From contig NZ_MWQE01000002.1 in NCBI RefSeq assembly GCF_002210285.1, positions 124,001 through 188,000 on the forward strand: a DNA stretch of 64,000 nt. The letters are read 5' to 3'. Positions 34,639-42,935 of this stretch are shown here, piece by piece (the stretch's first letter is position 1; each line of letters opens with the position of its first letter). Both the position numbers and the translations under genes were made by a program. This DNA comes from Fibrobacter sp. UWR2 (GTDB lineage Bacteria > Fibrobacterota > Fibrobacteria > Fibrobacterales > Fibrobacteraceae). Below the pieces are notes generated by a model, which saw nothing but the letters and a program-made list of their open reading frames with translations, searched no databases and was not told where the DNA came from.

Positions 34639-35442
34639 CTATTTCATTAACTTAACCTTGAAAAATTCCACGTTCATTTCGCGGTCGGCGAGCGGCACAA
34701 TCTTGCGGTCCTTGGGAATGTCGTAATCGAACTTTTGGTCCGAAACGAACGTCAACAGCGAAGACTGCTCGATGAGCTTTGAAAAGCCCTTCACACTGTC
34801 GTGCTTGATGAAGGTGGCGTCGGGAATCTTCTTGCGCTTGACCTGCTCCCAGAAGCCTACGTTACTGCGCTGGATGATGGTTTCGCCCTTGAGTTCCCGG
34901 AGCCGGATGGACTTGCGCTTCGCAAGCGGGTGCTTTTTCGGGAGCGCAATCGAGAGCCGCTCCTGCATGTATTTTTCGGCGCGGTATTTCTTTGCACGGG
35001 GGGCCTTAAGCGTGATGCCGATATCCGCCGTGCCCTCGTTCAAGGCCTTCAGCACGCCCGCCTCATTGTCGATAATCTCGTAGGTGACCTGCGCACCGGG
35101 GTATTTTTCCTGCAGTTCCTGCACCATCCGCATGGCGGGGAGGATGGCCACCGACGCGATAGAGAACGTGCGCGTGGCACCCTGCGGGCTTACCTTTTCC
35201 ATCATCTCGCCTTGCAAATCCATGATGCGCTTAGCGTATTCGGCGACTGTGCGTCCCTTCTCGTTCAGCTCAATGCGGTTCTTTTTGCGCTCGAAGAGCG
35301 GAGCACCGATTTCGTCTTCCAGCTTCTTGAACGCGCGGCTCACCGCCGGCTGCGAAGTGTAGAGCTTGTCCGCAACGGCCGAAAGCGTGCCATATTCCAG
35401 GAACCCGGCCAGCAATCGCAAAATGTAGGTCTCGACAAACAT
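34639..35442 (-). CDS. LysR-family transcriptional regulator
   Basis: 267 residues, short for the family (about 300). N-terminal winged helix: LRLLAGFLEYGTLSAVADKL, TSQPAVSRAFKKLEDEIG and APLFERKKNRIELNEKGR. The rest is a substrate-binding fold (FSIASVAILPAMRMVQEL) that looks truncated in its second half. A box matching its presumed regulon sites lies 10 bp upstream of its own -10 (35480-35496), so it probably represses itself. Regulon candidates here: genes at 9895, 34212, 42363 and 43997. Confidence 0.87.
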   Translation of the reverse strand: MFVETYILRLLAGFLEYGTLSAVADKLYTSQPAVSRAFKKLEDEIGAPLFERKKNRIELNEKGRTVAEYAKRIMDLQGEMMEKVSPQGATRTFSIASVAILPAMRMVQELQEKYPGAQVTYEIIDNEAGVLKALNEGTADIGITLKAPRAKKYRAEKYMQERLSIALPKKHPLAKRKSIRLRELKGETIIQRSNVGFWEQVKRKKIPDATFIKHDSVKGFSKLIEQSSLLTFVSDQKFDYDIPKDRKIVPLADREMNVEFFKVKLMK

Positions 35443-35479
35443 AAAAAGCCCCTTTTGGGGGAGAATATAATAAATCTGC

Positions 35480-35496
35480 TATGCGTCAAGTGAATA
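35480..35496. promoter_or_regulatory. LysR-type box at the lysR promoter
   Basis: TATGCG-tcaag-TGAATA followed by GTGGGGCTATTTT, a weaker match to the regulon motif. The lysR -10 (TATATT on the minus strand, 35464-35469) is 10 bp away, so binding would cover the -35 region and repress. Confidence 0.6.
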
Positions 35497-35508
35497 GTGG
35501 GGCTATTT

Positions 35509-36447
35509 TCACCAGTTCTCGTAGCGGTGTCCCGTATTTAAGGAGGCTATTTGCTTCATTTCGTCGTCTGTCAACTCGAAGTCGAAAATCGATATGTTTT
35601 CTGCGATGTGGTCAGGGTTCTTGGAGCCAGGAATGGCAATGTAGCCCGATTGCACATGCCAGCGCAACACCACCTGTGCAGCCGATTTCCCGTGAGCTTT
35701 CGCTATCTTTGCGACAACCTTGTTCCCCAAGACGTCTTCGGTGTGGCCGCGCCCGCCCAGCGGGTAATAAGATTCCACCACAGCGCCGTATCGTTTTGCG
35801 TATTCCTTGAATTCCGTGTTCTGGTAAAACACATGGTTCTCGTTTTGCACCACGGCAGGCTTGATTTCGAAATCGGCAAAAAAGCGCTTCGCCGTCTTTT
35901 CGGTGTAGTAATTCGAAATGCCGATGGAACGGATCTTCTTCGCCTTCACAGCACGTTCCATAGCCTTGTAAACAGCCTTGTCCTCGGCGTCGCTCCCGTG
36001 CTGGTGCAACAGCATCAAATCAATATATTCGAGCCCCAACCTTTCGAGTGAGTCGTCGATGTCTTCGTCCAGGGAACTGCTCCACGGCACCAGTTTCGAT
36101 GTCACGAACAAATCTTCGCGCTTCACGAGCCCTTCGTCAATCGCCCGGCGGATTCCCTTGCCCACGGCTTCTTCGTTGTCGTAATATTTTGCCGTATCAA
36201 TCAATCGATACCCGTTCTTGATGGCGACATAGACTGCGTCTTCAGCCACCTTGCCGCGCAAAGTCCAAGTGCCAAGCCCGAGAACCGGCATATCGAAACC
36301 CGAATTCAACTTGACCGTTGGGGCCGCCCCTTTGCTATTCTGCACGATCGAATCTCCTTTGTCCGAAACCTTCGGCACCGCCTGCGACGCAGCATCGCTC
36401 GAACACGCCACGAACAGGAAAACGAACAAGAAACTGAACCACCTCAT
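35509..36447 (-). CDS. aldo-keto reductase lipoprotein
   Basis: 312 residues. Lipoprotein signal FLFVFLFVACSSDA, a short tether, then a complete aldo-keto reductase barrel. The catalytic tetrad is visible as Asp and Tyr in RLIDTAKYYDNEEAVG, Lys in VTSKLVPW, and His in LMLLHQHGSD. The NADPH loop IPGSKNPDHIAEN is present near the end. Reductases of this type reduce aldehydes, methylglyoxal or quinones; one anchored outside the cytosol has no obvious NADPH supply. TATTTT lies 6 nt upstream of the ATG. Confidence 0.86.
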   Translation of the reverse strand: MRWFSFLFVFLFVACSSDAASQAVPKVSDKGDSIVQNSKGAAPTVKLNSGFDMPVLGLGTWTLRGKVAEDAVYVAIKNGYRLIDTAKYYDNEEAVGKGIRRAIDEGLVKREDLFVTSKLVPWSSSLDEDIDDSLERLGLEYIDLMLLHQHGSDAEDKAVYKAMERAVKAKKIRSIGISNYYTEKTAKRFFADFEIKPAVVQNENHVFYQNTEFKEYAKRYGAVVESYYPLGGRGHTEDVLGNKVVAKIAKAHGKSAAQVVLRWHVQSGYIAIPGSKNPDHIAENISIFDFELTDDEMKQIASLNTGHRYENW

Positions 36448-36460
36448 GCCCTAAAAATAA

Positions 36461-36787
36461 ACAAATCTCGCAACAAACCCAAATACTTATTTCGCATAAA
36501 AGATATGCTTTGAAGGCATGGGTGGGGGAAGTCTCCCCCTCGCTCTCCTTCGTTGGCTCCGTGACAAAGGTCCCTGAGCCTGCCGAAGGGCCGCTACCCC
36601 CTCTCCTAAGGGGCTCTGCCCCCTAAAACCCCCGCAAGGCGTGCGTAAAACAACCGTGCAAAAGTCCTATTTTCTTTACAAATCGGGCAAATAACGCCGT
36701 TTTTATCACAAAAAGGCACCCTTTTGTAAATTTATTGTTCCGTAAGGGCGATTTTAAGTTATTTTTAGATTGGACATATTAGAGAGT
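36461..36787. other. intergenic stretch with dispersed repeats, no gene
   Basis: Contains a CT/GC-rich block (36530-36650) with several short inverted repeats such as GGGGGAAGTCTCCCCC, and, at 36569-36590 on the minus strand, the 22-bp dispersed repeat also found at 6685, 40946 and 44779. After 36650 it becomes AT-rich, with short palindromes. No open frame of merit on either strand. Confidence 0.5.
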
Positions 36788-36895
36788 TTAGCTCTTGTTC
36801 TCTAAGTGAAATCTAGACAATTTCCATTGACTGAGAACGAGGCGAACGCTCACGCAGATATGCCGTTTTGCGGCGTATCTCGGTTTGCTGTACCA
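36788..36895. ncRNA. conserved structured element, copy B (possible ncRNA)
   Basis: Starts CTCTTGTTC, has GTTCTC/GAGAAC pairing, then GCGAACGCTCACGCA and the hairpin GATATGCCG-TTTT-GCGGCGTATC, ending GGTTTGCTG. It matches copy A at 17567-17690 in order and in the outer words, while the hairpin itself differs, which is what a conserved RNA structure would show. It precedes the gene of unknown function at 37103. The following 200 bp hold more hairpins (CCAGCCCTCAAGGCTGG near 36894). Confidence 0.4.
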
Positions 36896-37102
36896 GCCCT
36901 CAAGGCTGGACTTTGGTCGTATAGGCCAAAAGCAACAGCCCTTTTGGGGCGTGGGTCGTTTGCGTTTATCAGTCAGAGGCAGTCTAGAGCCCCACTTAGG
37001 TAAATGCAACGATCTGCGCCTTTTCTTGTATCCACACAAAATTTGGCGAAATTCTTTGCTGAGCTGGGGCAAACTCCATAGGTGTATATGATGGAGGCTG
37101 CG

Positions 37103-37864
37103 ATGGTTAAGAAAGCCGCGCATGGATTTGAACTTGATAAAAATGACTTTGTAATGCTTACGAAGTCAAATGCCGAATTAGCTCAAAAAAAAGTGGATGG
37201 TTCACCTAAAGAAGTGAATGAGAAAAAAGCTTCAAAAATACAAAAAACTCTCCGTGCAATTGGAGAAAATAGTTCTATCCAAAATGAGTTGTGTCAACTT
37301 ATTCAAGAAAAAGCAAAGGTAAACTTCTCCGGTGGTTTCTTAGAAATCATCAGAAGGATTAATATTACGAATTCCACAAGGTTGAGTGAGGAAGAACAAG
37401 AGGAATTTGCGGAGTACATTAGATGCAATAAAGAAAAAATATTGAAGCGAATAAAAAAAGGTGAAGTTGGTGTTGTTAATGACATAGCAGAGGCAGGTAC
37501 CAAAACAAGTAAAAAACGATATAATTTTAGTTTCGCCTCAAAATTTTGCACTTATATATCTCGTTATCATTTTAATGAATATGACAAATTTATGCCTTAT
37601 GATAATGTTTTACAAAGTGTTTTGCCTTATTATGCTTGGGTATATTGCAAAATCAAAAAAGTTGAGGATTTTAAGAAAAAAGGGAATTATCAAGGATATA
37701 TTGATTTGGCTCGTAAAATCATCGAACAGAGTCAAGTCTTGTATGGCTCAGAGGAACGGTTAACGCTGAAAGAATTTGATCGATTACTCTGGTATAAATA
37801 CAAAGGTCTGTTAGGAGAAGATTTAATAGGTAATCCGAATTCACTTCTAATCAAGGAGACTTAA
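37103..37864 (+). CDS. hypothetical protein, accessory
   Basis: 253 residues from ATG 37103, which has GGAGG 5 bp upstream; GTG 37082 and ATGs 37088/37091 are weaker starts. Soluble, Lys-rich and mainly helical. Landmarks: FELDKNDFVMLTKSNAELA, IRRINITNSTRLSEEEQEEF, FSFASKFCTYISRYHFNEYD and YGSEERLTLKEFDRLLWYKY. No family is recognised. It is AT-rich, ends 2 bp before the surface-protein gene, and carries that gene's ribosome site in its last codons, so the two are translated from one mRNA. Confidence 0.6.
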   Translation: MVKKAAHGFELDKNDFVMLTKSNAELAQKKVDGSPKEVNEKKASKIQKTLRAIGENSSIQNELCQLIQEKAKVNFSGGFLEIIRRINITNSTRLSEEEQEEFAEYIRCNKEKILKRIKKGEVGVVNDIAEAGTKTSKKRYNFSFASKFCTYISRYHFNEYDKFMPYDNVLQSVLPYYAWVYCKIKKVEDFKKKGNYQGYIDLARKIIEQSQVLYGSEERLTLKEFDRLLWYKYKGLLGEDLIGNPNSLLIKET

Positions 37865-37866
37865 TC

Positions 37867-40806
37867 ATGAAAATCACTAAACTCTATTTAATTATTGTCT
37901 CCTTGGTTGCGTTGCTTGCGGGTAATGCGATTGCGGCGGCATGGACAGGTTCTATGTCTGAACCAGAGAATATGAAAAAGATTGACGGCAAGTCTTTCTA
38001 TGTCATCACAACTGCAGATGAACTCGCCTGGTTTGCTGCTCAAGTGAATGGTGGAAGATCAACCATAAACGCTGTTCTTGGAAATGATATTGTTTTTGGA
38101 AAGGATAAAAATACCACAAGTACTGTGCAATGGACTCCAATTGGAAAGGATATTTCCCATAGATTCGATGGGATTTTTGATGGGGCAAATTATACAATTT
38201 ATGGAATGTATTCGATAGGTATCTCTTTGGCAAGTTTTATTGGTGTATTGAATACAAATGGTATTGTACGAAATTTAAAAACAAATGCTGGATACTTCAG
38301 CGGAATATTTCGTATAGGAGGCGTGGTTGCTCACAACAACGGGACGATTCAAAATGTTGAAAACAACAATAAACTTGAAGCTTCCTATAAGAAAGGGGAT
38401 TCGACTGCTTTTTTTATAGGAGGGATTGCTGCGCATAATCAAGGGATGATTATTAGTTGTTCCAATAAGGCATCTGTTAATAATACTGCGTTAGAAGCAC
38501 GTTCAGGCGGTATCGCCGGATACAATACAGGAAAAATAGAAAATTCGGGCAATAGTGGAAGTATTTCCGGAACAACCGTTTATGCGGGAGTAAAAGATGG
38601 AAATAAACATAAAATCTATTCTGGAGGTATTGTTGGCTACAATACTGGTTCAATAAATAAAACAAGAAATGTTGGTTCAATCTCTGCTAAAGGATATTAT
38701 ACCTATAAAGAATCGTCTCTTTCTGCGACACCTTCAGGCTCGCAATATGTTGATTACACGGTATATGTCCATAGTGAAACTTATTCGGGGGGGATTTGCG
38801 GTTATGGATCAAATACGATCAGTAATGCGATCAATAGTGGAAATATCACCAATGGTAATAGCGCTGCTGATAATGGCCATACTGATGGAATTGTTGCTTC
38901 GGGCAAAGCAAAAAATTCCATTGATTTGCAAACATTAAAATATTGGCTCAATGAAACCGAAGTCCAAGGAACCGCGGAGAACATGCAGAAAGACCAATTC
39001 GCCTGGATCTTGAATACGACGAACGGAACAGAATCCAACAGCGGCATATGGACTCGTACAACGGGCTATCCTGACTTCGCAAAAGATTCTAATCTTCCGA
39101 TATATAGGGTCGTGTTTAACGACGATGGTGCAACATCAAATCGCTACACCAATTACAAGGGACTTGCAACATTCCCTGAAAATCCAGAACCTGCCGAAGG
39201 CCTCGTATTTAAGGGGTGGTACAATTCAGAAGACATTAGAGTCAAACCAACAACGGTATTTTCGTCTGACCAAACTGTCAATGCTGTTTACATGAACGCG
39301 ACAGACATCTACTGGACAATTAATTTCTTCAATACAGATGCAAATTCAACATTGTTGGAGACAAAACAATATCAACATGGCAGCATTGTCGCTTACGAGG
39401 GCGAAACACCCACAAAAGAAACGACAGCAAAATACACCTACACATTTAAAGGTTGGAACGTAGAGCCGACAAACGCAGTTGAAGACTTTGACTACTATGC
39501 GGTTTATGATTCAATCATTCGTTCCTACACGATTACTTTTAAAGACTACGATGGTTCGGAAATTAGTAGCGGTGCGTTTGAATATGGCTCAATTCCCAGT
39601 TGCAGTAAAACGCCCTCGCGAATTGCAACGGCTGAATGGATATATACACATAAAGGATGGAAACCCGCTCTTGATTATGTAACCGAAGCAACCGCATATA
39701 CAGCCACTTATGATTCTACTAAAGTGGAATACAAAGTTACCTTTATGAACGGTGTCGATATCATTGACGAACAGATGGTCCCTTATGGTGAGGCCGCCAT
39801 TGCTCCGACGAATGTGACACGTGAAGGGTATAAGTTTACTGGATGGAATACATCATTCTCAAACATTACAGAGAATTTGACTGTAAAGGCTCTATTTGAA
39901 GAACTGGCAACTTACATTGTTAAGGTTCTAGATGGAGACGGAACAAAAATTGATAGCGTAAAAATTGTGGAAGGCGAATCTTACACACTGCCAACAGCTC
40001 CACAAAAAGACGGTTACACCTTTGATGCCTATTATAACGGGAAAACCATGCTAGGTGTTGTCGGTGAAGTTATCCCCGTCACCGCGAATATCACAATTAC
40101 AGCCATATATACAAAAGATCCGGAAAGCAGTTCTAGCTCTGTTGTAAAATCAAGTTCCAGTAGTGCAAAGTCGAGTTCTAGCAGCATTCCGAAATCTTCA
40201 AGTTCTATCAAGAGCAGTAGTTCTGCAAAGAGTTCAAGCAGTGCTGTCAAGTCAAGTTCCAGTCAAACCCACTCGTCTTCTAGTAGTTTACCCAAAGAAG
40301 TTGTCATATCAGGAAAATTAGAACAAACACTCGGAGTGTATGACTGGATGGACTTAATAATATTTAGTGGTGTCCAAAATTATTCTCGAGAGAGTTACAA
40401 CATTCCCTTCCTTGAAATAACAAAATCAGGAACTGATTTGACTATTCGTGGGACAGTTCCTGGAACCTACAGGGATCTTGTATGCAATGGGGACAAAAAA
40501 ACAGATTCTTTGAAAGTTAATGGGCGAATATATAAGATAGAGCTGACAATAAAAAATCCAAACAAACCCTGCAATTCTGCACTTACACTTGTGTCTGCAA
40601 AAAAGCAATTCTCTGTAAAGACTTACAATCGTAATCTCCTAATTTCGGGGGCAAAGGTTGGAGAGTCTTACGCAATATTCGACTTGCAGGGACGTATTCT
40701 TAAAAAAGGTCGTGTTGAATCTGTGAATTTCAATATTCCAGTTACGCTGGCCGGAAATTATGTCGCAAAAATCGGACACATAACGCAGCTTGTCCAAATA
40801 AGATAG
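37867..40806 (+). CDS. surface protein with GLUG-like and InlB B-type repeats, poly-Ser linker, T9SS-like C-terminus
   Basis: 979 residues. Signal peptide LYLIIVSLVALLAGNAIAAA. Residues about 35-360 have GLUG-like repeats (YSGGIVGYNTGSINKTRNVG). About 400-745 has some five Listeria-Bacteroides (InlB B) repeats of the form VxF-GxxxDxxxVxYGxxA-P-GYxFxGW. About 753-810 is a Ser-Lys linker (KSSSSSAKSSSSS) typical of Fibrobacter. The last ~75 residues resemble a type IX secretion sorting domain (YAIFDLQGRILKKGRVES, AGNYVAKIGH). Probably adhesion or matrix; ligand unknown. Confidence 0.8.
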   Translation: MKITKLYLIIVSLVALLAGNAIAAAWTGSMSEPENMKKIDGKSFYVITTADELAWFAAQVNGGRSTINAVLGNDIVFGKDKNTTSTVQWTPIGKDISHRFDGIFDGANYTIYGMYSIGISLASFIGVLNTNGIVRNLKTNAGYFSGIFRIGGVVAHNNGTIQNVENNNKLEASYKKGDSTAFFIGGIAAHNQGMIISCSNKASVNNTALEARSGGIAGYNTGKIENSGNSGSISGTTVYAGVKDGNKHKIYSGGIVGYNTGSINKTRNVGSISAKGYYTYKESSLSATPSGSQYVDYTVYVHSETYSGGICGYGSNTISNAINSGNITNGNSAADNGHTDGIVASGKAKNSIDLQTLKYWLNETEVQGTAENMQKDQFAWILNTTNGTESNSGIWTRTTGYPDFAKDSNLPIYRVVFNDDGATSNRYTNYKGLATFPENPEPAEGLVFKGWYNSEDIRVKPTTVFSSDQTVNAVYMNATDIYWTINFFNTDANSTLLETKQYQHGSIVAYEGETPTKETTAKYTYTFKGWNVEPTNAVEDFDYYAVYDSIIRSYTITFKDYDGSEISSGAFEYGSIPSCSKTPSRIATAEWIYTHKGWKPALDYVTEATAYTATYDSTKVEYKVTFMNGVDIIDEQMVPYGEAAIAPTNVTREGYKFTGWNTSFSNITENLTVKALFEELATYIVKVLDGDGTKIDSVKIVEGESYTLPTAPQKDGYTFDAYYNGKTMLGVVGEVIPVTANITITAIYTKDPESSSSSVVKSSSSSAKSSSSSIPKSSSSIKSSSSAKSSSSAVKSSSSQTHSSSSSLPKEVVISGKLEQTLGVYDWMDLIIFSGVQNYSRESYNIPFLEITKSGTDLTIRGTVPGTYRDLVCNGDKKTDSLKVNGRIYKIELTIKNPNKPCNSALTLVSAKKQFSVKTYNRNLLISGAKVGESYAIFDLQGRILKKGRVESVNFNIPVTLAGNYVAKIGHITQLVQIR

Positions 40807-40826
40807 TTTCCTAGGTTTGCAATTTT

Positions 40827-40852
40827 GGGTGGGCGATACGCCCACCCTTTTT
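40827..40852 (+). terminator. rho-independent terminator of the surface-protein gene
   Basis: Perfect stem GGGTGGGCG-ata-CGCCCACCC followed by TTTTT, 20 bp after the stop codon. Confidence 0.88.
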
Positions 40853-41006
40853 GCGTTAGGGGACGTCGCACCGCCTCGCGGTGGCGAGACGCACAAGCGG
40901 CTCGATGAGCCGAGGAACGAGGCGAGCAGCACTCGCCACGGCCCCCCGTTCGGCAGGTTCAGGGACCAGGCCGGGGAGCGCCCAAAATTTCAGTTTTTTA
41001 CAAAAT
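40848..41006. repeat. GC-rich repeat block, no gene
   Basis: Begins TTTTTGCGTTAGGG like the block at 33815. It holds short inverted repeats (CACCGCctcGCGGTG, GGCTCgatGAGCC) and a copy of the 22-bp dispersed repeat at 40946-40967. It looks like a composite extragenic repeat. Confidence 0.5.
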
Positions 41007-41021
41007 GTCATAATATGACAT
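41007..41021. promoter_or_regulatory. 15-bp palindromic operator, copy 1
   Basis: TGTCATAATATGACA, a perfect palindrome, 11 bp before the TATATT that precedes the DUF1016 gene, so it overlaps the -35 position. TGTCATAAAATGACA at 43855-43869 has the same arms. Confidence 0.6.
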
Positions 41022-41050
41022 TGTAAGAATGTATATTTGCGCAGTGAGCA

Positions 41051-41096
41051 ATAAAAGACCCGCAATTCCAAGCTTGTTTGCGGGCAGGAGCGAAAA
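41051..41096. repeat. ~45-bp direct repeat, left flank of DUF1016 gene
   Basis: Begins ATAAAAGACCCGCAATTCC. Contains a hairpin, CCCGCAA / TTGCGGG, with CAAGCTTG in its loop, and ends at the start codon. The right copy is at 42135-42180; the differences are nearly all transitions. Confidence 0.7.
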
Positions 41097-42133
41097 TGAA
41101 GAAAAAGACCGGAAAAGGAATAGAGATAGCCCAAGCCCAAAGCAATGGGTACAAGAATCTTGTAACGCAAATAGGCTCATTACTGGTTGAAAGCCGTAAA
41201 CAGGTGTTTCAAGCAGTGAACACCACTCTCGTAAATACCTATTGGCAAATTGGTCGTCATATTGTAGAATATGAACAAGATGGCAATGCAAAAGCCCAAT
41301 ATGGGGCAGAACTGTTGGATAACCTCGCTAAGGACTTGACAGCGCAATTTGGAAAAGGGTTCAGCCGATCAAACCTATTCCAAGTGAGGCTATTTTACCT
41401 AAAATTCCCAAAAATCCAGACACTGTCTGGAAAATTGAGTTGGAGTCATTATACAGAAATCATCAAGGCAAACTCTAACTTGGAAATTGGTTTTTACACA
41501 AAGCAATGCGAAAACGAGAACTGGAGCGTCAGGGAACTCAAGCGTCAGATGAAAAGTCTGCTGTTCCATAGGATTGCCTTGAGCAAGGACAAGAAGAGCG
41601 TGCTGGAAATAAGCAAGCAAGGAATCCAAACGCAAAAGCCCGAAGACATCATAAAGGACCCTTACGTTTTGGAATTTCTTGGGGTAAACGAAGACCAGAA
41701 ATACCTTGAAGGAGATATCGAGGAGAAGGTTGTCGCCAACTTGCAAACATTCTTGTTGGAGTTCGGCAAAGGCTTCGCTTTTATCGGACGGCAGTACAAG
41801 ATGCAGATTGGTGCCAGACAGTTCAAAGTTGATTTGGTGTTCTACAATTACAATCTCAAGTGCTTTGTTCTTATTGATTTAAAACGCGGCGAAATCGAGC
41901 ATTACGATGTGGGGCAAATGAACATGTACCTGAATTTCTTCAAAAAAGAGGTCTGCGCCCAAGATGACAATCCGCCTATCGGAATCGTACTCGGTGCCTA
42001 CAAGGACCAGTTGTTGATGGAATACGCGATGCAGGGAATAGAAAACAATTTATTCGTAAGCAAGTACCAACTTTATCTTCCCAAGCGCGAAGAATTGCAG
42101 AGCGAACTTGAAAAACTGCTTTCGGGAAAGTGA
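41096..42133 (+). CDS. DUF1016/YhcG-type PD-(D/E)xK nuclease-domain protein
   Basis: 345 residues from ATG 41096 (AGGAG 7 bp upstream, inside the left direct repeat). N-terminal DUF1016 helical domain: VNTTLVNTYWQIGRHIVEYE, then LAKDLTAQFGKGFSRSNLFQ and LSWSHYTEII. C-terminal nuclease fold: GARQFKVDLVFYNYNLKCFV then LIDLKRGEIEHYDVGQMNMY, giving D...D-x-K in place of the usual E-x-K. Members are common in defence islands and near type I systems. It stands alone between two direct repeats, like a mobile cassette. Confidence 0.87.
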   Translation: MKKKTGKGIEIAQAQSNGYKNLVTQIGSLLVESRKQVFQAVNTTLVNTYWQIGRHIVEYEQDGNAKAQYGAELLDNLAKDLTAQFGKGFSRSNLFQVRLFYLKFPKIQTLSGKLSWSHYTEIIKANSNLEIGFYTKQCENENWSVRELKRQMKSLLFHRIALSKDKKSVLEISKQGIQTQKPEDIIKDPYVLEFLGVNEDQKYLEGDIEEKVVANLQTFLLEFGKGFAFIGRQYKMQIGARQFKVDLVFYNYNLKCFVLIDLKRGEIEHYDVGQMNMYLNFFKKEVCAQDDNPPIGIVLGAYKDQLLMEYAMQGIENNLFVSKYQLYLPKREELQSELEKLLSGK

Positions 42134-42134
42134 C

Positions 42135-42180
42135 ATAAAGACTCGCAATTTCAAGTTTGTTTGCGGACAGAAACGAACAA
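42135..42180. repeat. ~45-bp direct repeat, right flank of DUF1016 gene
   Basis: Begins ATAAAGACTCGCAATTTC 1 bp after the DUF1016 stop; same order as the copy at 41051-41096. The hairpin is weakened by C-to-T and G-to-A changes. Confidence 0.7.
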
Positions 42181-42249
42181 TACTTGCTGATTTTTGCCGA
42201 ATTTAGTCTAATAATGGATTTTCTTTCAAGTGCAGGTGGCCGCTTCTAC

Positions 42250-42266
42250 TATGCGCAACACGCATA
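42250..42266 (+). promoter_or_regulatory. LysR-type box upstream of the flavodoxin
   Basis: TATGCG-caaca-CGCATA followed by GTGGGCATAAAAA, ending 44 bp before the TATATT at 42311-42316. Confidence 0.78.
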
Positions 42267-42362
42267 GTGGGCATAAAAATTACGCATTACGCGGCCGTCC
42301 TGAAATTATTTATATTAAAGGCAACCGGTTCAAAGGAATTTTTTACAGAAAAGGCGGATCCC

Positions 42363-42923
42363 ATGAAAAAAATCACCTTGATTCTTTTATCACTTCTTCT
42401 AGGAGTCTCTATGGCAGCAGAAAAGAAAATCCTCGTCGTTTACTATTCCCGTGCTGACGAAAACTATTCCGTCGGGAACATTTCCAAGGGCAATACTGAA
42501 ATCATTGCCGAGATGATTGCGAAAAAGACGGGCGGCACGCTCTTGCACGTGGAACCCGCGAAGGAATACCCCAAGGGCTACGACGACTGCATCAACGTGG
42601 CCAAGAAGGAACTTGCGCAGGACGCGCGTCCGGCAATCAAGCCGGTGAACGTGAACCCCGAAGAATTCGACGAAATTTACGTCGGCTACCCGGTGTGGTG
42701 GGGCGAGATGCCCATGCCCATGTTCACCTTCTTCGAAAAGTATAACCTGAAGGGCAAGACGATTCACCCGTTCGTGACCCACGAAGGCAGCGGCCTTTCG
42801 GGTGTTGCCCGCCTCAAGAAGGTGACCGGCGCGAATGTGACCCCCGGCCTTGCCATCTACGGACACGTGGCCCAGAACGAACGCGACAAGGCCCAGAAAG
42901 AAGTGGACAAGTGGGTGAAGTAA
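42363..42923 (+). CDS. exported flavodoxin
   Basis: 186 residues from ATG 42363 (AAGGCGGA upstream). Signal peptide LILLSLLLGVSMAAEK, then flavodoxin: VVYYSRADENYSVGN, VGYPVWWGEMPMPMFTF, VTHEGSGLSG. It is nearly identical to the protein at 5919-6479, a recent duplicate. One difference is Asp for Gly in the phosphate-loop region (SRADENY against SRAGENY). This copy belongs to the LysR regulon, while the other lies behind an AraC site. Confidence 0.88.
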   Translation: MKKITLILLSLLLGVSMAAEKKILVVYYSRADENYSVGNISKGNTEIIAEMIAKKTGGTLLHVEPAKEYPKGYDDCINVAKKELAQDARPAIKPVNVNPEEFDEIYVGYPVWWGEMPMPMFTFFEKYNLKGKTIHPFVTHEGSGLSGVARLKKVTGANVTPGLAIYGHVAQNERDKAQKEVDKWVK

Positions 42924-42935
42924 TCGGCTAGCGCC

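Noticed and set aside
41051-42180. Integron attC-type cassette around the DUF1016 gene
   Set aside because: The repeats lack the R/L box layout of attC sites and no integrase is near. Only the direct-repeat framing is claimed.
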